Of a stretch of DNA of 64,000 nucleotides, positions 31,147-38,456 are shown piece after piece (position 1 is the first letter of the stretch; every line of letters starts with the position of its first letter). The notes beneath the pieces were generated by a model. It was not told the DNA's origin, ran no database searches, and saw only the letters and a list, made by a program, of their open reading frames with translations. The stretch covers positions 496,001-560,000 of the forward strand of contig OZ252253.1 of assembly GCA_965249775.1 (NCBI GenBank). Direction: 5' to 3'. The position numbers were made by a program, and so were the translations under genes. This stretch comes from UBA822 sp965249775. GTDB taxonomy: Bacteria > Gemmatimonadota > Gemmatimonadetes > Longimicrobiales > Gaopeijiaceae.

Positions 31147-31704
31147 ATGGAGACGATCGAGACGATCGAGACGGCCGAGACGATTGAGAAGACGGAAACG
31201 ATCGAGACAACGGAGCCGACGGAAACGATGGACCCGACGGAGACGACGGAAACGAAGGGAACCATGGATCAGGAGTCGATCGACTCCGACGCACGCGACG
31301 ACCGCATGGACCGCGTCGCGATACTGTACGCTGAGATCACGGCCGCGACCCGCGAGTTCCTGAGGGCGCTCGCCGAATCGGACCGGCACGGCGACTGGGC
31401 CGAAGCGGGCTACGGCTCGTGCGCCGAGTGGCTGGCGTGGCAGATCGGTATCAACAGGAACACGGCGAACGAGAAGGTCCGAGCGGCCCGGGCGCTCGAG
31501 GGTCTCCCGCTCATCTCAGACGCGATGGCCCAGGGAGAAATCTCGTACTCGAAGGTCCGGTCGCTCACGCGCGCGGCCACGGCCGACAATGAGGCGGAGC
31601 TGCTGGCGTTCGCCCGAGCCCGGCTCGGCCGCGAACCTGGAGCGGATGGTCCGGGGCTGGAAGAGGCTCCATCGTTCCGACGAACAGCGAGCGGAGCGCA
31701 TTAG
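31147..31704 (+). CDS. DUF222-HNH protein, N-terminal part (before frameshift)
   Basis: The ATG at 31147 follows ATAGGAGGGGTG. The first about 40 residues are a degenerate ETIE/ETTE repeat. From residue 55 on there is a DUF222 domain: ILYAEITAATREFLRALAESDRHGDWAEAGYGSCAEWLAWQIGINRNTANEKVRAARALEGLPLISDAMAQGEISYSKVRSLTRAATADNEAELLAFARA. After FARA the conserved sequence jumps to the +1 frame at a CCC run (31619-31621), so the final 30 or so residues here are out of frame. The rest of the gene is the ORF at 31589-32794. Multi-copy DUF222-HNH (13E12-type) genes are common in actinobacteria and rarer elsewhere. Confidence 0.8.
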   Translation: METIETIETAETIEKTETIETTEPTETMDPTETTETKGTMDQESIDSDARDDRMDRVAILYAEITAATREFLRALAESDRHGDWAEAGYGSCAEWLAWQIGINRNTANEKVRAARALEGLPLISDAMAQGEISYSKVRSLTRAATADNEAELLAFARARLGREPGADGPGLEEAPSFRRTASGAH

Positions 31705-32794
31705 GCACCGGAGCCGCTGCTTCTCGGTCTTTCCCGACGAGGACGGAATGTACGTCGTGAAGGGACGGTTGACTGCGGAGGTCGCAGCCGTGCTCATGCG
31801 GGCGGTCGAGGCGGCGAGCGACGCGCTCTTCGCCGAGTCCGCCAAGGACGACGGCGAGCGGACGGAGCCCCAGCAGTTACGGGCCGACGCGGTGGGGCTC
31901 TTGGCCGAGCGGGCCCTAGCGGCGGGCTTCAGTGGGGACGAGGCGGCGGGCCTCGGCAGGGACGAAGCGGCGAGCTTCGCCAGGGACGAAGCACCCGTGT
32001 CCGGGTCCCGGGCGGAGCGTTATCAGGTCATGCTGTACGTCGAGCCGGAAACGCTCGCCGAGCACGGCGAGCCCGGCATGTCCGAGCTCGAAGACGGCAC
32101 GCGAGTTTCCGCGGAAACTGCCCGAAGGCTCGCGTGCGACGCGAGTCGGGTCAAAGTCAGCCGTGACGGGCGGGACTCAGCGGCGGGCTCAGCCGATCGC
32201 TCACCTCACGGCTCCGTGCTCGATGTGGGTCGTAGGACCCGCACCGTGCCCTCGGCCCTGCGGCGTGCACTCGAGGCCAGGGACCGCGGGTGCCGGTTCC
32301 CAGGCTGTGGGCTCCGCTTCACCGACGCACATCACATCGTGCACTGGGCGGACGGCGGCGAGACCACACTGGCGAATATGGTGCTCCTCTGTAGGCGACA
32401 CCACCGGAGGGTGCATGAGGACGGATACAGTGTCTATAGCGACAAGCACGGTCAGGTTATCTTCTACACGCCCAAGGGGAGGGCATTCGCGGAGGTACCT
32501 CAGATGCCCAAGGTACCGGAGCTCCAGAACGTACCGAAGCTCCCGAACGTCGCGGAGCTCCCCTCGGATCCCTTCGAAAGGCTGGTGAGTCGGAACCGAG
32601 AACGCGGGATCAAGCCCGACTGGCGGACCGGGATGCCTCAATGGAAGCGTGATCACGACATCCCGTGGGAGATCGAGGGCCCCGCACTGGAAGCGGTCCT
32701 CTCGGCGGGTGAGTCGGATGAGGGCGAGCCGGAGAGCGGCAGGCCGGGGCGAGGACTGGTCGAGAACAACCAGCAGATCGAGGACGCGGCCTGA
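31589..32794 (+). CDS. DUF222-HNH endonuclease, C-terminal part (after frameshift)
   Basis: Conserved sequence begins at GSAANLERMVRGWKR, about 31620 onward, continuing the DUF222 domain, then VSAETARRLACDAS and the HNH nuclease domain RDRGCRFPGCGLRFTDAHHIVHWADGGETTLANMVLLCRRHHRRVHEDGY, with zinc Cys pairs and catalytic His. The tail contains a short repeat (PKVPELQN/VPKLPN/VAELPS). Another repeat is GRDEAASFARDEA. The first codons from 31589 are not part of the real protein. With the 31147 ORF it forms one broken gene, or one needing a frame change. Confidence 0.8.
   Translation: MRRSCWRSPEPGSAANLERMVRGWKRLHRSDEQRAERIRHRSRCFSVFPDEDGMYVVKGRLTAEVAAVLMRAVEAASDALFAESAKDDGERTEPQQLRADAVGLLAERALAAGFSGDEAAGLGRDEAASFARDEAPVSGSRAERYQVMLYVEPETLAEHGEPGMSELEDGTRVSAETARRLACDASRVKVSRDGRDSAAGSADRSPHGSVLDVGRRTRTVPSALRRALEARDRGCRFPGCGLRFTDAHHIVHWADGGETTLANMVLLCRRHHRRVHEDGYSVYSDKHGQVIFYTPKGRAFAEVPQMPKVPELQNVPKLPNVAELPSDPFERLVSRNRERGIKPDWRTGMPQWKRDHDIPWEIEGPALEAVLSAGESDEGEPESGRPGRGLVENNQQIEDAA
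32104..32119. repeat. 16-bp palindrome inside the HNH gene
   Basis: AGTTTCCGCGGAAACT, perfect palindrome, encodes part of the conserved VSAET motif. The same 16 bases recur at 32815-32830. Confidence 0.85.
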
Positions 32795-32810
32795 GGCGGC
32801 TTGAAGGCGA

Positions 32811-32834
32811 TCCCAGTTTCCGCGGAAACTGGGA
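32811..32834. repeat. 24-bp perfect palindrome just 3' of the HNH gene
   Basis: A 24-bp perfect palindrome begins 17 bases after the HNH stop. Its central 16 bases are identical to the palindrome inside the gene. There is no T-run, so it is not a typical terminator. Confidence 0.85.
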
Positions 32835-32945
32835 AGCTGCCCGGTTTGCTGAGGAATTCCGGACGGACTGTCGTGGCGAGGTGGTGTTGCTTCAAGCAGC
32901 GTGTTGCGACAGGCGCGTGTTGCGATTGCTACTCGGCCGCCACCC

Positions 32946-33437
32946 TCAGTGTATCTTCGTCGAGTCCCCCGACAGCTGGCGGAGGCTGTCCTCCAGCTTC
33001 ATGTGCCAGGGATCGTTGACGCTGTCGCGTTCGAAGTAGAGAAGGATTTCCTTCTCGTCGATCCGCCCGTCCAGGAGGATCTTCACCTTCACGCGCAGCT
33101 TCACCCGGGCCCGCAATCCACCCGAATCGACCTCTGCGAAGACGACATCGTAGTCCATGATGTCGAGGGCCTCCGGTCTCACCGTGAAGAGCCGCTGGAT
33201 GAGGAACGGAATATCGACGCTATCGCGTAGATCGGGCGCATGGTAGCTCGCCGCGCTCACGAAATCCTTGAACTGGATGTCCTCCAGGAACGAGAGCGCC
33301 ATGCGCCGGAGGTCGCCACGATCCCCGCCGAGGAGCAGGCCCAGGGTCGAGAAGGCACCTCCGGAGATGTGCGCTACGCCGAGGTAGCCTCCTCCGAGAA
33401 GGGCGAGCACCAGTAGGGCGGTCCCGGCCTTTTTCAT
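32946..33437 (-). CDS. Hypothetical single-TM protein of the ABCG-like exporter operon
   Basis: 163 residues. N-terminal membrane segment (KAGTALLVLALLGGGYLGVAH) and a soluble domain with RRMALSFLEDIQFKDFVSAASYHAPDLRDSVDIPFLIQRLF, then strands in VVFAEVDSGGLRARVKLRVKVKI. No family known. The pattern of a helix pair plus a beta sheet recalls NTF2-like accessory domains, which is a guess. The ATG overlaps the permease stop, so it is the third gene of the operon. Confidence 0.65.
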   Translation of the reverse strand: MKKAGTALLVLALLGGGYLGVAHISGGAFSTLGLLLGGDRGDLRRMALSFLEDIQFKDFVSAASYHAPDLRDSVDIPFLIQRLFTVRPEALDIMDYDVVFAEVDSGGLRARVKLRVKVKILLDGRIDEKEILLYFERDSVNDPWHMKLEDSLRQLSGDSTKIH

Positions 33438-34183
33438 GTCACGATCTCACGCTGGGGGAACAGGGCCACCGTAGCGGCCATCACGAGGGCTGTGCACATG
33501 GCCAGGAGGATGCCGAGAAACAGCGCAACCATGTGCCAGCGAGGCTCGACGGTCGTGCTCTCCTCGAACACGCGGAAGGCCCAGTGTACGGGCATTGCCT
33601 TTTCCAAAGTGGCGACGACGTCACTATAGAGATTGCTGGGGATCGCCAGCTCCGAGAACAGAATTTGAGGGAGGAGAAGAAGCGGCACCGCGAACACCGC
33701 CCGCTCCTGAGTCGTCGCCAGGGCGCTGATGAGGAGGCCGAGGCCCGTGCCCGCCACCGAGGCACCGAAGAGTGCGAGAAGCTCCAGCGGCATGGGACCT
33801 CGAAGCTGGAGGTGCCACTCCACCGTCCCCTGTAACAGGACGACCTGAGCAGCGCCGAGGGCGGCCAGCACCCACATCTTGGACACGATGTAGTCGCGGG
33901 GGCGGAGGCCGAAGAGGCGCTCCCGCTCGAAGATGGAGCGCTCCTTTACGATTTCCCGACAGGCATTGATGCACCCGAACCAGATGGCCGCCAAGCAGAG
34001 CACGAAGTAGAGCGAGGGAGTGTCACGCTCGATCGACCCCCACACCACGGCGCACAACCATCCGATGAACGGGGCTTGGGCCAGAACCAGGAGAAGGCCG
34101 CCCTTGTCGCCGAGCAAGCAGTCCCGGTAGCGGGCTGCCAGGATGCGCGAGGGCCGGTACGTCGTGCTCACAGACGCGCTCAC
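33434..34183 (-). CDS. ABC-2-type transporter permease (ABCG-like)
   Basis: 249 residues, six membrane segments. Near the start, AARYRDCLLGDKGGLLLVLAQAPFIGWLCAVVW, then WFGCINACREIVKERSIFERERLFGLRPRDYIVSKMWVL, the characteristic N-terminal loop of ABCG/ABC-2 permeases. AVPLLLLPQILFSELAIP is the typical later segment. It overlaps the genes on both sides by 4 bases (ATGA). By type it exports a lipid or other hydrophobic compound. Confidence 0.85.
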   Translation of the reverse strand: MSASVSTTYRPSRILAARYRDCLLGDKGGLLLVLAQAPFIGWLCAVVWGSIERDTPSLYFVLCLAAIWFGCINACREIVKERSIFERERLFGLRPRDYIVSKMWVLAALGAAQVVLLQGTVEWHLQLRGPMPLELLALFGASVAGTGLGLLISALATTQERAVFAVPLLLLPQILFSELAIPSNLYSDVVATLEKAMPVHWAFRVFEESTTVEPRWHMVALFLGILLAMCTALVMAATVALFPQREIVT

Positions 34184-35097
34184 GGTGCCTCCGTGCTCGC
34201 CAGGCGAGCCTTCAGGCGCTTCAAGGCTTCGTCAGTGTCGGTGCCCGTCACGCCTCTCGCCCCACTTGCTTGGGTGGCTGGCGAACTGAGCGTAGGGCCC
34301 GGGCGTCGGAGAAACGTCTGCTGGCTCAAGTTGGTGCTGGCCGTGCGGTGCCAGTTCGCCGGCGACTGTTTCTCGAGCTGCCGGAAGAGGTCGGCATACC
34401 GCTCGACCCGGAAGTACGAGAGCGCCTTCTTGGGTGGCCCGAAGAAGGCGACGTGTCCGCCCACCAGCACGCACAGCGCTTGGGCCCGCTCGACGCTTTC
34501 CATGGCGTGGGTGGCCACCAGAACGATCCGGCCGGTCCCCGCGACCTGGGACAGGAGCGTCATCGTACGCACCTCTAACCCGGGGTCGAGACCCGACGTC
34601 GGCTCGTCGAGGATGAGCAGCGGTGGACGAGTCAGGAGCTCGAGGGCTATCGATACGCGCTTCCTCTGACCCCCGGAGAGTTTACGAATGCGGACTCGGG
34701 AGCGGTCAGAGAGATCGACTTGCTCGAGGATCTCCGCGATCCGAGACTCGCGCTCCTCTTTGCTCGTCCCCGGCATGCGCAGCTCTGCGGCATAGCTCAG
34801 CTCGCGCTGCACGGTGAGGCCCCGGTGGAGTATGTCGTCCTGGGGCACGTATCCGACCGGGCCCATCTCCGTCGCGGGGAGCCGTCCCATCGTCACGGAC
34901 CCTTTGTTGGGACTCCGAAGGCCCAGAAGCACCCTGATGAGCGTGCTCTTTCCCGCCCCGGACGGACCGATGAGCGCGCACATCTCCCCGGGGTGCAGCA
35001 GCAGGTTCACCTGTTGGAGAATGCGGGTGCCGCCAGCAGACACAGCAACGTTCTGCGCGCGCAGTGGGCCGGTGGGGGAGCTTGTCGTCGAGGCCAC
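34180..35097 (-). CDS. ABC transporter ATP-binding protein (ABCG-like)
   Basis: 305 residues. Walker A GPSGAGKST, signature LSGGQRKRVSIALELL, Walker B LLILDEPTSGLDP, as in ABCG/White-type ATPases. VGYVPQDDILHRGLTVQRELSYAAELRMP and ATHAMESVERAQALCVLVGGHVAFFGPPKKALSYF confirm the class. The C-terminal 60 residues form a hydrophilic tail (SGARGVTGTDTDEALKRLKARL). It is first in an operon with a permease and a membrane-anchored protein. Confidence 0.9.
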   Translation of the reverse strand: MASTTSSPTGPLRAQNVAVSAGGTRILQQVNLLLHPGEMCALIGPSGAGKSTLIRVLLGLRSPNKGSVTMGRLPATEMGPVGYVPQDDILHRGLTVQRELSYAAELRMPGTSKEERESRIAEILEQVDLSDRSRVRIRKLSGGQRKRVSIALELLTRPPLLILDEPTSGLDPGLEVRTMTLLSQVAGTGRIVLVATHAMESVERAQALCVLVGGHVAFFGPPKKALSYFRVERYADLFRQLEKQSPANWHRTASTNLSQQTFLRRPGPTLSSPATQASGARGVTGTDTDEALKRLKARLASTEAP

Positions 35098-35254
35098 GCG
35101 GGGCGGTTCCGGCTACGAGTGGACGGCGAGGCGCGCAACCGCATGTCCTCGTCGAAAAAAGCGATTAATCTCTCAATTCAACGATGTGCCGGCACCCAGC
35201 GGGTTTGCAAGGTAATTCGCGCGCTTCGCCTGGGGAGGGCACATTAGCTGCGTT

Positions 35255-36037
35255 ATGGGCATTCCCCGTCTGCAACTCTTCGAGCTGGAGGACCTGGCCT
35301 GGTTCCCCGGAGTGGTGCGCGACCTGGCCACCGACTACCTCCGTTTTGTCGAACGGCTGTTTCGTTTTCACCTTCACGCGCTACCGGTTCTGTCTCGCGC
35401 CATCGACCAAACGGGTGCAACCCGGATCATCGATCTTTGCTCGGGCGGTGCCGGTCCCGTTCCCGAGCTCCTTCGAGAGCTTCGAAAGGACGGAATCGAC
35501 ATTCACTTCACGCTCACCGATCTGTATCCCAACCTCACAGCGTTCGCCGAAGCACGTCGTGAGAGCGATGGCCAGATCGACTTCATTGACACGCCTGTCG
35601 ACGCCCGCCAGGTCCCGGCCGAGCTCGAGGGCCTCCGCACCTTCTTCAACTCATTTCATCACTTCGGTCCCAAGGATGCATTGGCCATCCTCGAGGATGC
35701 GGCCGAGTCCGGTCAGCCCATCGGGGTCTTCGAGATCCCGGAACGGTCAATCCTCACGATACTGCCCCTCTTGCTCACGCCCCTCTTCATTTGGGCCACC
35801 GCACCCTTCATTCGGCCATGGTCTTGGAAGCGAATGCTGCTCACCTACCCCATCCCGGCCGTGCCCCTCATCTGCGTGTGGGACGGAGTGGTATCACAGC
35901 TCAGGGCCTACCATCCCGAGGAGCTGAAGGCCCTTGCGGAGCAAGTCGGAGCGCCGCACTTCGTCTGGGAGGCCGGCGCTCATAGCGCCCCTTCCGTCCC
36001 CGGCAAGGTGACCTTCCTGCTCGGGCGGCCCGCCTAG
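35255..36037 (+). CDS. Class I SAM-dependent methyltransferase-like protein with hydrophobic insert
   Basis: 260 residues. TRIIDLCSGGAGPVPELLREL near residue 55-75 is the SAM-binding motif I, and HFTLTDLYPNL motif II. The middle VDARQVPAELEGLRTFFNSFHHFGPKDALAILEDA is typical of small-molecule methyltransferases. A hydrophobic pair of segments (ILTILPLLLTPLFIWATAPFI and ILLTYPIPAVPLICVW-like) suggests membrane association or a lipid-like substrate. No near neighbour indicates the pathway. Confidence 0.78.
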   Translation: MGIPRLQLFELEDLAWFPGVVRDLATDYLRFVERLFRFHLHALPVLSRAIDQTGATRIIDLCSGGAGPVPELLRELRKDGIDIHFTLTDLYPNLTAFAEARRESDGQIDFIDTPVDARQVPAELEGLRTFFNSFHHFGPKDALAILEDAAESGQPIGVFEIPERSILTILPLLLTPLFIWATAPFIRPWSWKRMLLTYPIPAVPLICVWDGVVSQLRAYHPEELKALAEQVGAPHFVWEAGAHSAPSVPGKVTFLLGRPA

Positions 36038-36092
36038 GATCTGGTGATCGTGATCAAGACGTTAGTGAAATACCTAGCCATCGGACTGAAGC

Positions 36093-36626
36093 ATGATTCA
36101 GAGTGAGAGGCTGACCCTCCGGGAGTTCCGAGACGATGATTTCGAGGCCGTGCATTCCTATGCCTGTGACATGGAAGTCGTTCGATACATGACGTGGGGA
36201 CCGAACACCGAGGACGAGACGCGCGCCTTCCTGGAGGGTGCCCAGTCTTATGCGGCTGCCGATCCGCGGACTGGGTACGAGCTCGCGGTGATACAATCCT
36301 CGACGGATCGTCTGATTGGCGGGATTGGACTCGACAATAAGGAGCAACAGGGGATGTTGGGCTACTGCTTCGCTCGCCCCGCTTGGGGCCAGGGCTTCGC
36401 CACGGAGGCAGCCCGTTCGATCCTCGATTTCGGTTTCGAGACGCTGGGCGTTCATCGTGTTTGGGCCGGATGCGACTCGGAGAACGCGGCCTCGCTAAGA
36501 GTTCTCGAGAAAATAGGAATGCGCCGTGAGGGCTACTTCAAGCACGACAGCCAGATCAGGGGCGTGTGGAGAGATACGGTCGCGTTCGGGATCCTCAGCG
36601 ACGAATGGGCGGGTCGAAAGTCTTGA
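36093..36626 (+). CDS. GNAT N-acetyltransferase, RimJ/RimL-like
   Basis: 177 residues. SERLTLREFRDDDFEAVHSYACDMEVVRYM opens the domain. The acetyl-CoA loop is GYCFARPAWGQGFATEAARSILDFGFETLGVHRVWAGCDSENAASLRVLEKIGMRREG, with the usual R/Q-x-x-G-x-G/A pattern. Highly typical of RimJ/RimL and spermidine or aminoglycoside acetyltransferase relatives. Substrate unknown. Confidence 0.9.
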   Translation: MIQSERLTLREFRDDDFEAVHSYACDMEVVRYMTWGPNTEDETRAFLEGAQSYAAADPRTGYELAVIQSSTDRLIGGIGLDNKEQQGMLGYCFARPAWGQGFATEAARSILDFGFETLGVHRVWAGCDSENAASLRVLEKIGMRREGYFKHDSQIRGVWRDTVAFGILSDEWAGRKS

Positions 36627-36632
36627 AGAGTC

Positions 36633-36815
36633 TCAGACAGGCGCTGCCCTCAGGAACAGCGAGAGAAAGACCAGCAGCACGAAAAAGAGACCTATCGCCC
36701 CGAACCAAACCAACGGGCGGGCAAACCAGGGTCTGAGGTCCCTGGGTATCCTAGCGAGCTCGTCATCTGAGCTGTACCGATCCAGCTCCCGGAGAGTCGT
36801 CTTTCGAAGTTCCAC
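36633..36815 (-). CDS. Small single-TM protein
   Basis: 60 residues from a GTG at 36815 preceded by GGAGGTGGAGAAC; an upstream ATG at 36878 is in frame but has no ribosome site. A charged N-half (RKTTLRELDRYSSDDELARIPRDLRPWFA) is followed by one membrane helix (LVWFGAIGLFFVLLVFLSLFL). No family known. It lies 3' to 3' with the GNAT gene. Confidence 0.5.
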   Translation of the reverse strand: MELRKTTLRELDRYSSDDELARIPRDLRPWFARPLVWFGAIGLFFVLLVFLSLFLRAAPV

Positions 36816-36898
36816 GTGTTCTCCACCTCCCCTCGGAATACGCGTCTTCCAAATCGTGGCGTTCTGGAGCACTGCCATGTTCGAAGAGGACCAATTCC

Positions 36899-37345
36899 CT
36901 AGACGTCAGCGGGCGACTCGTCCACCGAAACGACCCGAAGACCCGGAAAGCGAGTGAAGTCCCGGTCGAGCGTGAGCAGGCGGGTAGCCCCTCGCTCCCG
37001 ACACACGGCCGCGATCTGTGCATCGAACGCCAGGTTCCCACGAGCGTCGGCCTCGCGGACCGCCTCTTCGAAGAGCGTCGGATATCGCGGGCCGGGACTC
37101 AAGACACGCGCCGTCGGACTGGCCAGCACGCTCCGTAGTGCCGTAAGAGCCTGGTCGAGCGTGGACGGAGGATCCAATACGCGCGGATGCGTCACCACAC
37201 GGACGAACTCGCCGAGGCAAAAAACCGGAATCCCCCAGGGAACATTCCCCTCCGTGAGGTGCCGCAGCCACGCCAGCGCCCCGCCGTGCTGCCGGACTCC
37301 TGACCGATGCGCGTACACGAGCACGTTGGTATCGACGGCGATCAA
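36899..37345 (-). CDS. Type II toxin, VapC family PIN-domain ribonuclease
   Basis: 148 residues. Acidic residues of the PIN active site are all present: Asp5 (AVDTN), Glu46 (CLGEFVR), Asp108 (LAFDAQ) and Asp127/Asp129 (TLDRDF). GVRQHGGALAWLRHL, IPVFCLGEFVRVVTHPRV and TRFPGLRVV match the VapC subgroup that pairs with DUF2191-type antitoxins. Its start overlaps the antitoxin stop by 4 bases. Confidence 0.92.
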   Translation of the reverse strand: MIAVDTNVLVYAHRSGVRQHGGALAWLRHLTEGNVPWGIPVFCLGEFVRVVTHPRVLDPPSTLDQALTALRSVLASPTARVLSPGPRYPTLFEEAVREADARGNLAFDAQIAAVCRERGATRLLTLDRDFTRFPGLRVVSVDESPADV

Positions 37346-37581
37346 CGATCCTCCCCCATTCGATCGAGGAGCGCGTCACGGTCGGTGAGATCGACACCCG
37401 GTTGTACGCCACCCTCCACTGGCACCCAATCCAGTGTGTAACACTCCCCGGAACTCTCCACCCGTATCAACAACTCCCGCAGCGACTCTTCAAGAAGCGA
37501 CGTGAGGGTGCGTCCGGTGGAAGCAGCGTGCTGCTTGATCGACCGCATCAGGTCGTCATCGAGGTTTAGCGTGGTTCGCAT
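37342..37581 (-). CDS. Antitoxin, VapB-type ribbon-helix-helix
   Basis: 79 residues from the ATG at 37581; the open frame reaches 37674 but the extra residues precede the conserved start. MRTTLNLDDDLMRSIKQHAASTGRTLTSLLEESLRELL is the standard ribbon-helix-helix (DUF2191) antitoxin N-terminus. The C-terminal stretch (VPVEGGVQPGVDLTDRDALLDRMGEDR) should bind the toxin. It forms a toxin-antitoxin operon with the PIN toxin gene. Confidence 0.88.
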   Translation of the reverse strand: MRTTLNLDDDLMRSIKQHAASTGRTLTSLLEESLRELLIRVESSGECYTLDWVPVEGGVQPGVDLTDRDALLDRMGEDR

Positions 37582-37583
37582 AC

Positions 37584-37606
37584 AGATAAACATACTAGAT
37601 ATACAT
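37584..37606 (-). promoter_or_regulatory. Repeat operator of the second vapBC
   Basis: On the minus strand, ATGTATATCT (37606-37597) and ATGTTTATCT (37593-37584) are direct repeats with a 13-bp period, immediately before the antitoxin ATG. Next to them ACATAAATATGT (37603-37614) is an imperfect palindrome. This AT-rich patch is probably promoter plus antitoxin-binding site. Confidence 0.4.
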
Positions 37607-37730
37607 AAATATGTCATACGCAGCGGCATGAATGTCCGCGGACCTACCTTGCACCCGGCACCGTAGATGCCCACACTCCTTGCACACCGGAGCGCTGGGC
37701 CTCCGACCCTACATCCATTAAGGAGAAGGA

Positions 37731-37823
37731 ATGCCGCTCTTCATGGATCGCCACGACATCGGGGCAGCGACAGCCGAGGGGTTTGACGACTCGACCCATC
37801 TCGAGCTGGTGGAGTGGCAGTAG
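37731..37823 (+). pseudogene. DUF4242-like gene stub
   Basis: AAGGAGAAGGA precedes an ATG at 37731. The first residues MPLFMDRHDIGAATAEGF match the N-terminus of DUF4242 proteins (small nickel-binding-type), and after a further dozen residues a TAG ends the frame at 37823. The normal protein is about 90 residues. I see no continuation in other frames before the next gene, so this is a truncated remnant. Confidence 0.5.
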
Positions 37824-37897
37824 TGGACGTGCGGTAACTAGCTGTTAGTCAGTCGTTTATAGAATAGTGCTCTACTATATTCTCAGGAGGGGTCTCG

Positions 37898-38455
37898 ATG
37901 TCTCTCTCTAGATTGGGATCCGGATTGCTGTCCATCGCCTTGTTGCTTCCTCCCGCAGGTAGTGCTTTCGCGCTGCCGCTCCCGCAGGGTGCGACGTCCA
38001 TCCCGGCGGTCGACGTGACGGCCGCCGAATTTCAAGCCACGCTGGAGAGCGCGATCGCTACGGGCGCCACGGACACGCCGATACGGACCATCGATGCGGG
38101 CGGGCACCATGTCGGCGTCGCTCTCGTTCATCGGGGCCCAGTGGCGAACGTCGTCGCCGGCACGATCCACAGCGAGGTCACCGAAGTCTATTCGGTCCTC
38201 GAGGGCTCGGGCACCTTGGTGACCGGGGGCCACCTGCTCGATCCGCAGCCGCGTGAGAACACGGCTCTCCGACGAATGGTGTCAGGGCCTGGGTGGACAG
38301 GTACGGGCATGGGGGGTGCGGTGACGCGTGGGGTCGCCCAAGGCGACGTCATCATCATCCCGGCAGGCACGCCGCACTATTTCTCTGAGATTCCGGAGTC
38401 GATTACCTACACCATCGTGCGGATCGACCCGGGCCGGGGACTGACCCTCCACTGA
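37898..38455 (+). CDS. Secreted cupin-domain protein
   Basis: 185 residues, ATG preceded by AGGAGGGG. Signal peptide about 1-25 (GLLSIALLLPPAGSAFA). A cupin barrel is suggested by VAGTIHSEVTEVYSVLEGSGTLVTGG (motif 1, with His and Glu ligands) and GDVIIIPAGTPHYFSEIPESITYTIVR (motif 2, His). It probably binds a metal. Cupins of this sort include dioxygenases and sugar-binding proteins. The next gene starts 2 bases after its stop, so they are in an operon. Confidence 0.85.
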   Translation: MSLSRLGSGLLSIALLLPPAGSAFALPLPQGATSIPAVDVTAAEFQATLESAIATGATDTPIRTIDAGGHHVGVALVHRGPVANVVAGTIHSEVTEVYSVLEGSGTLVTGGHLLDPQPRENTALRRMVSGPGWTGTGMGGAVTRGVAQGDVIIIPAGTPHYFSEIPESITYTIVRIDPGRGLTLH

Positions 38456-38456
38456 T

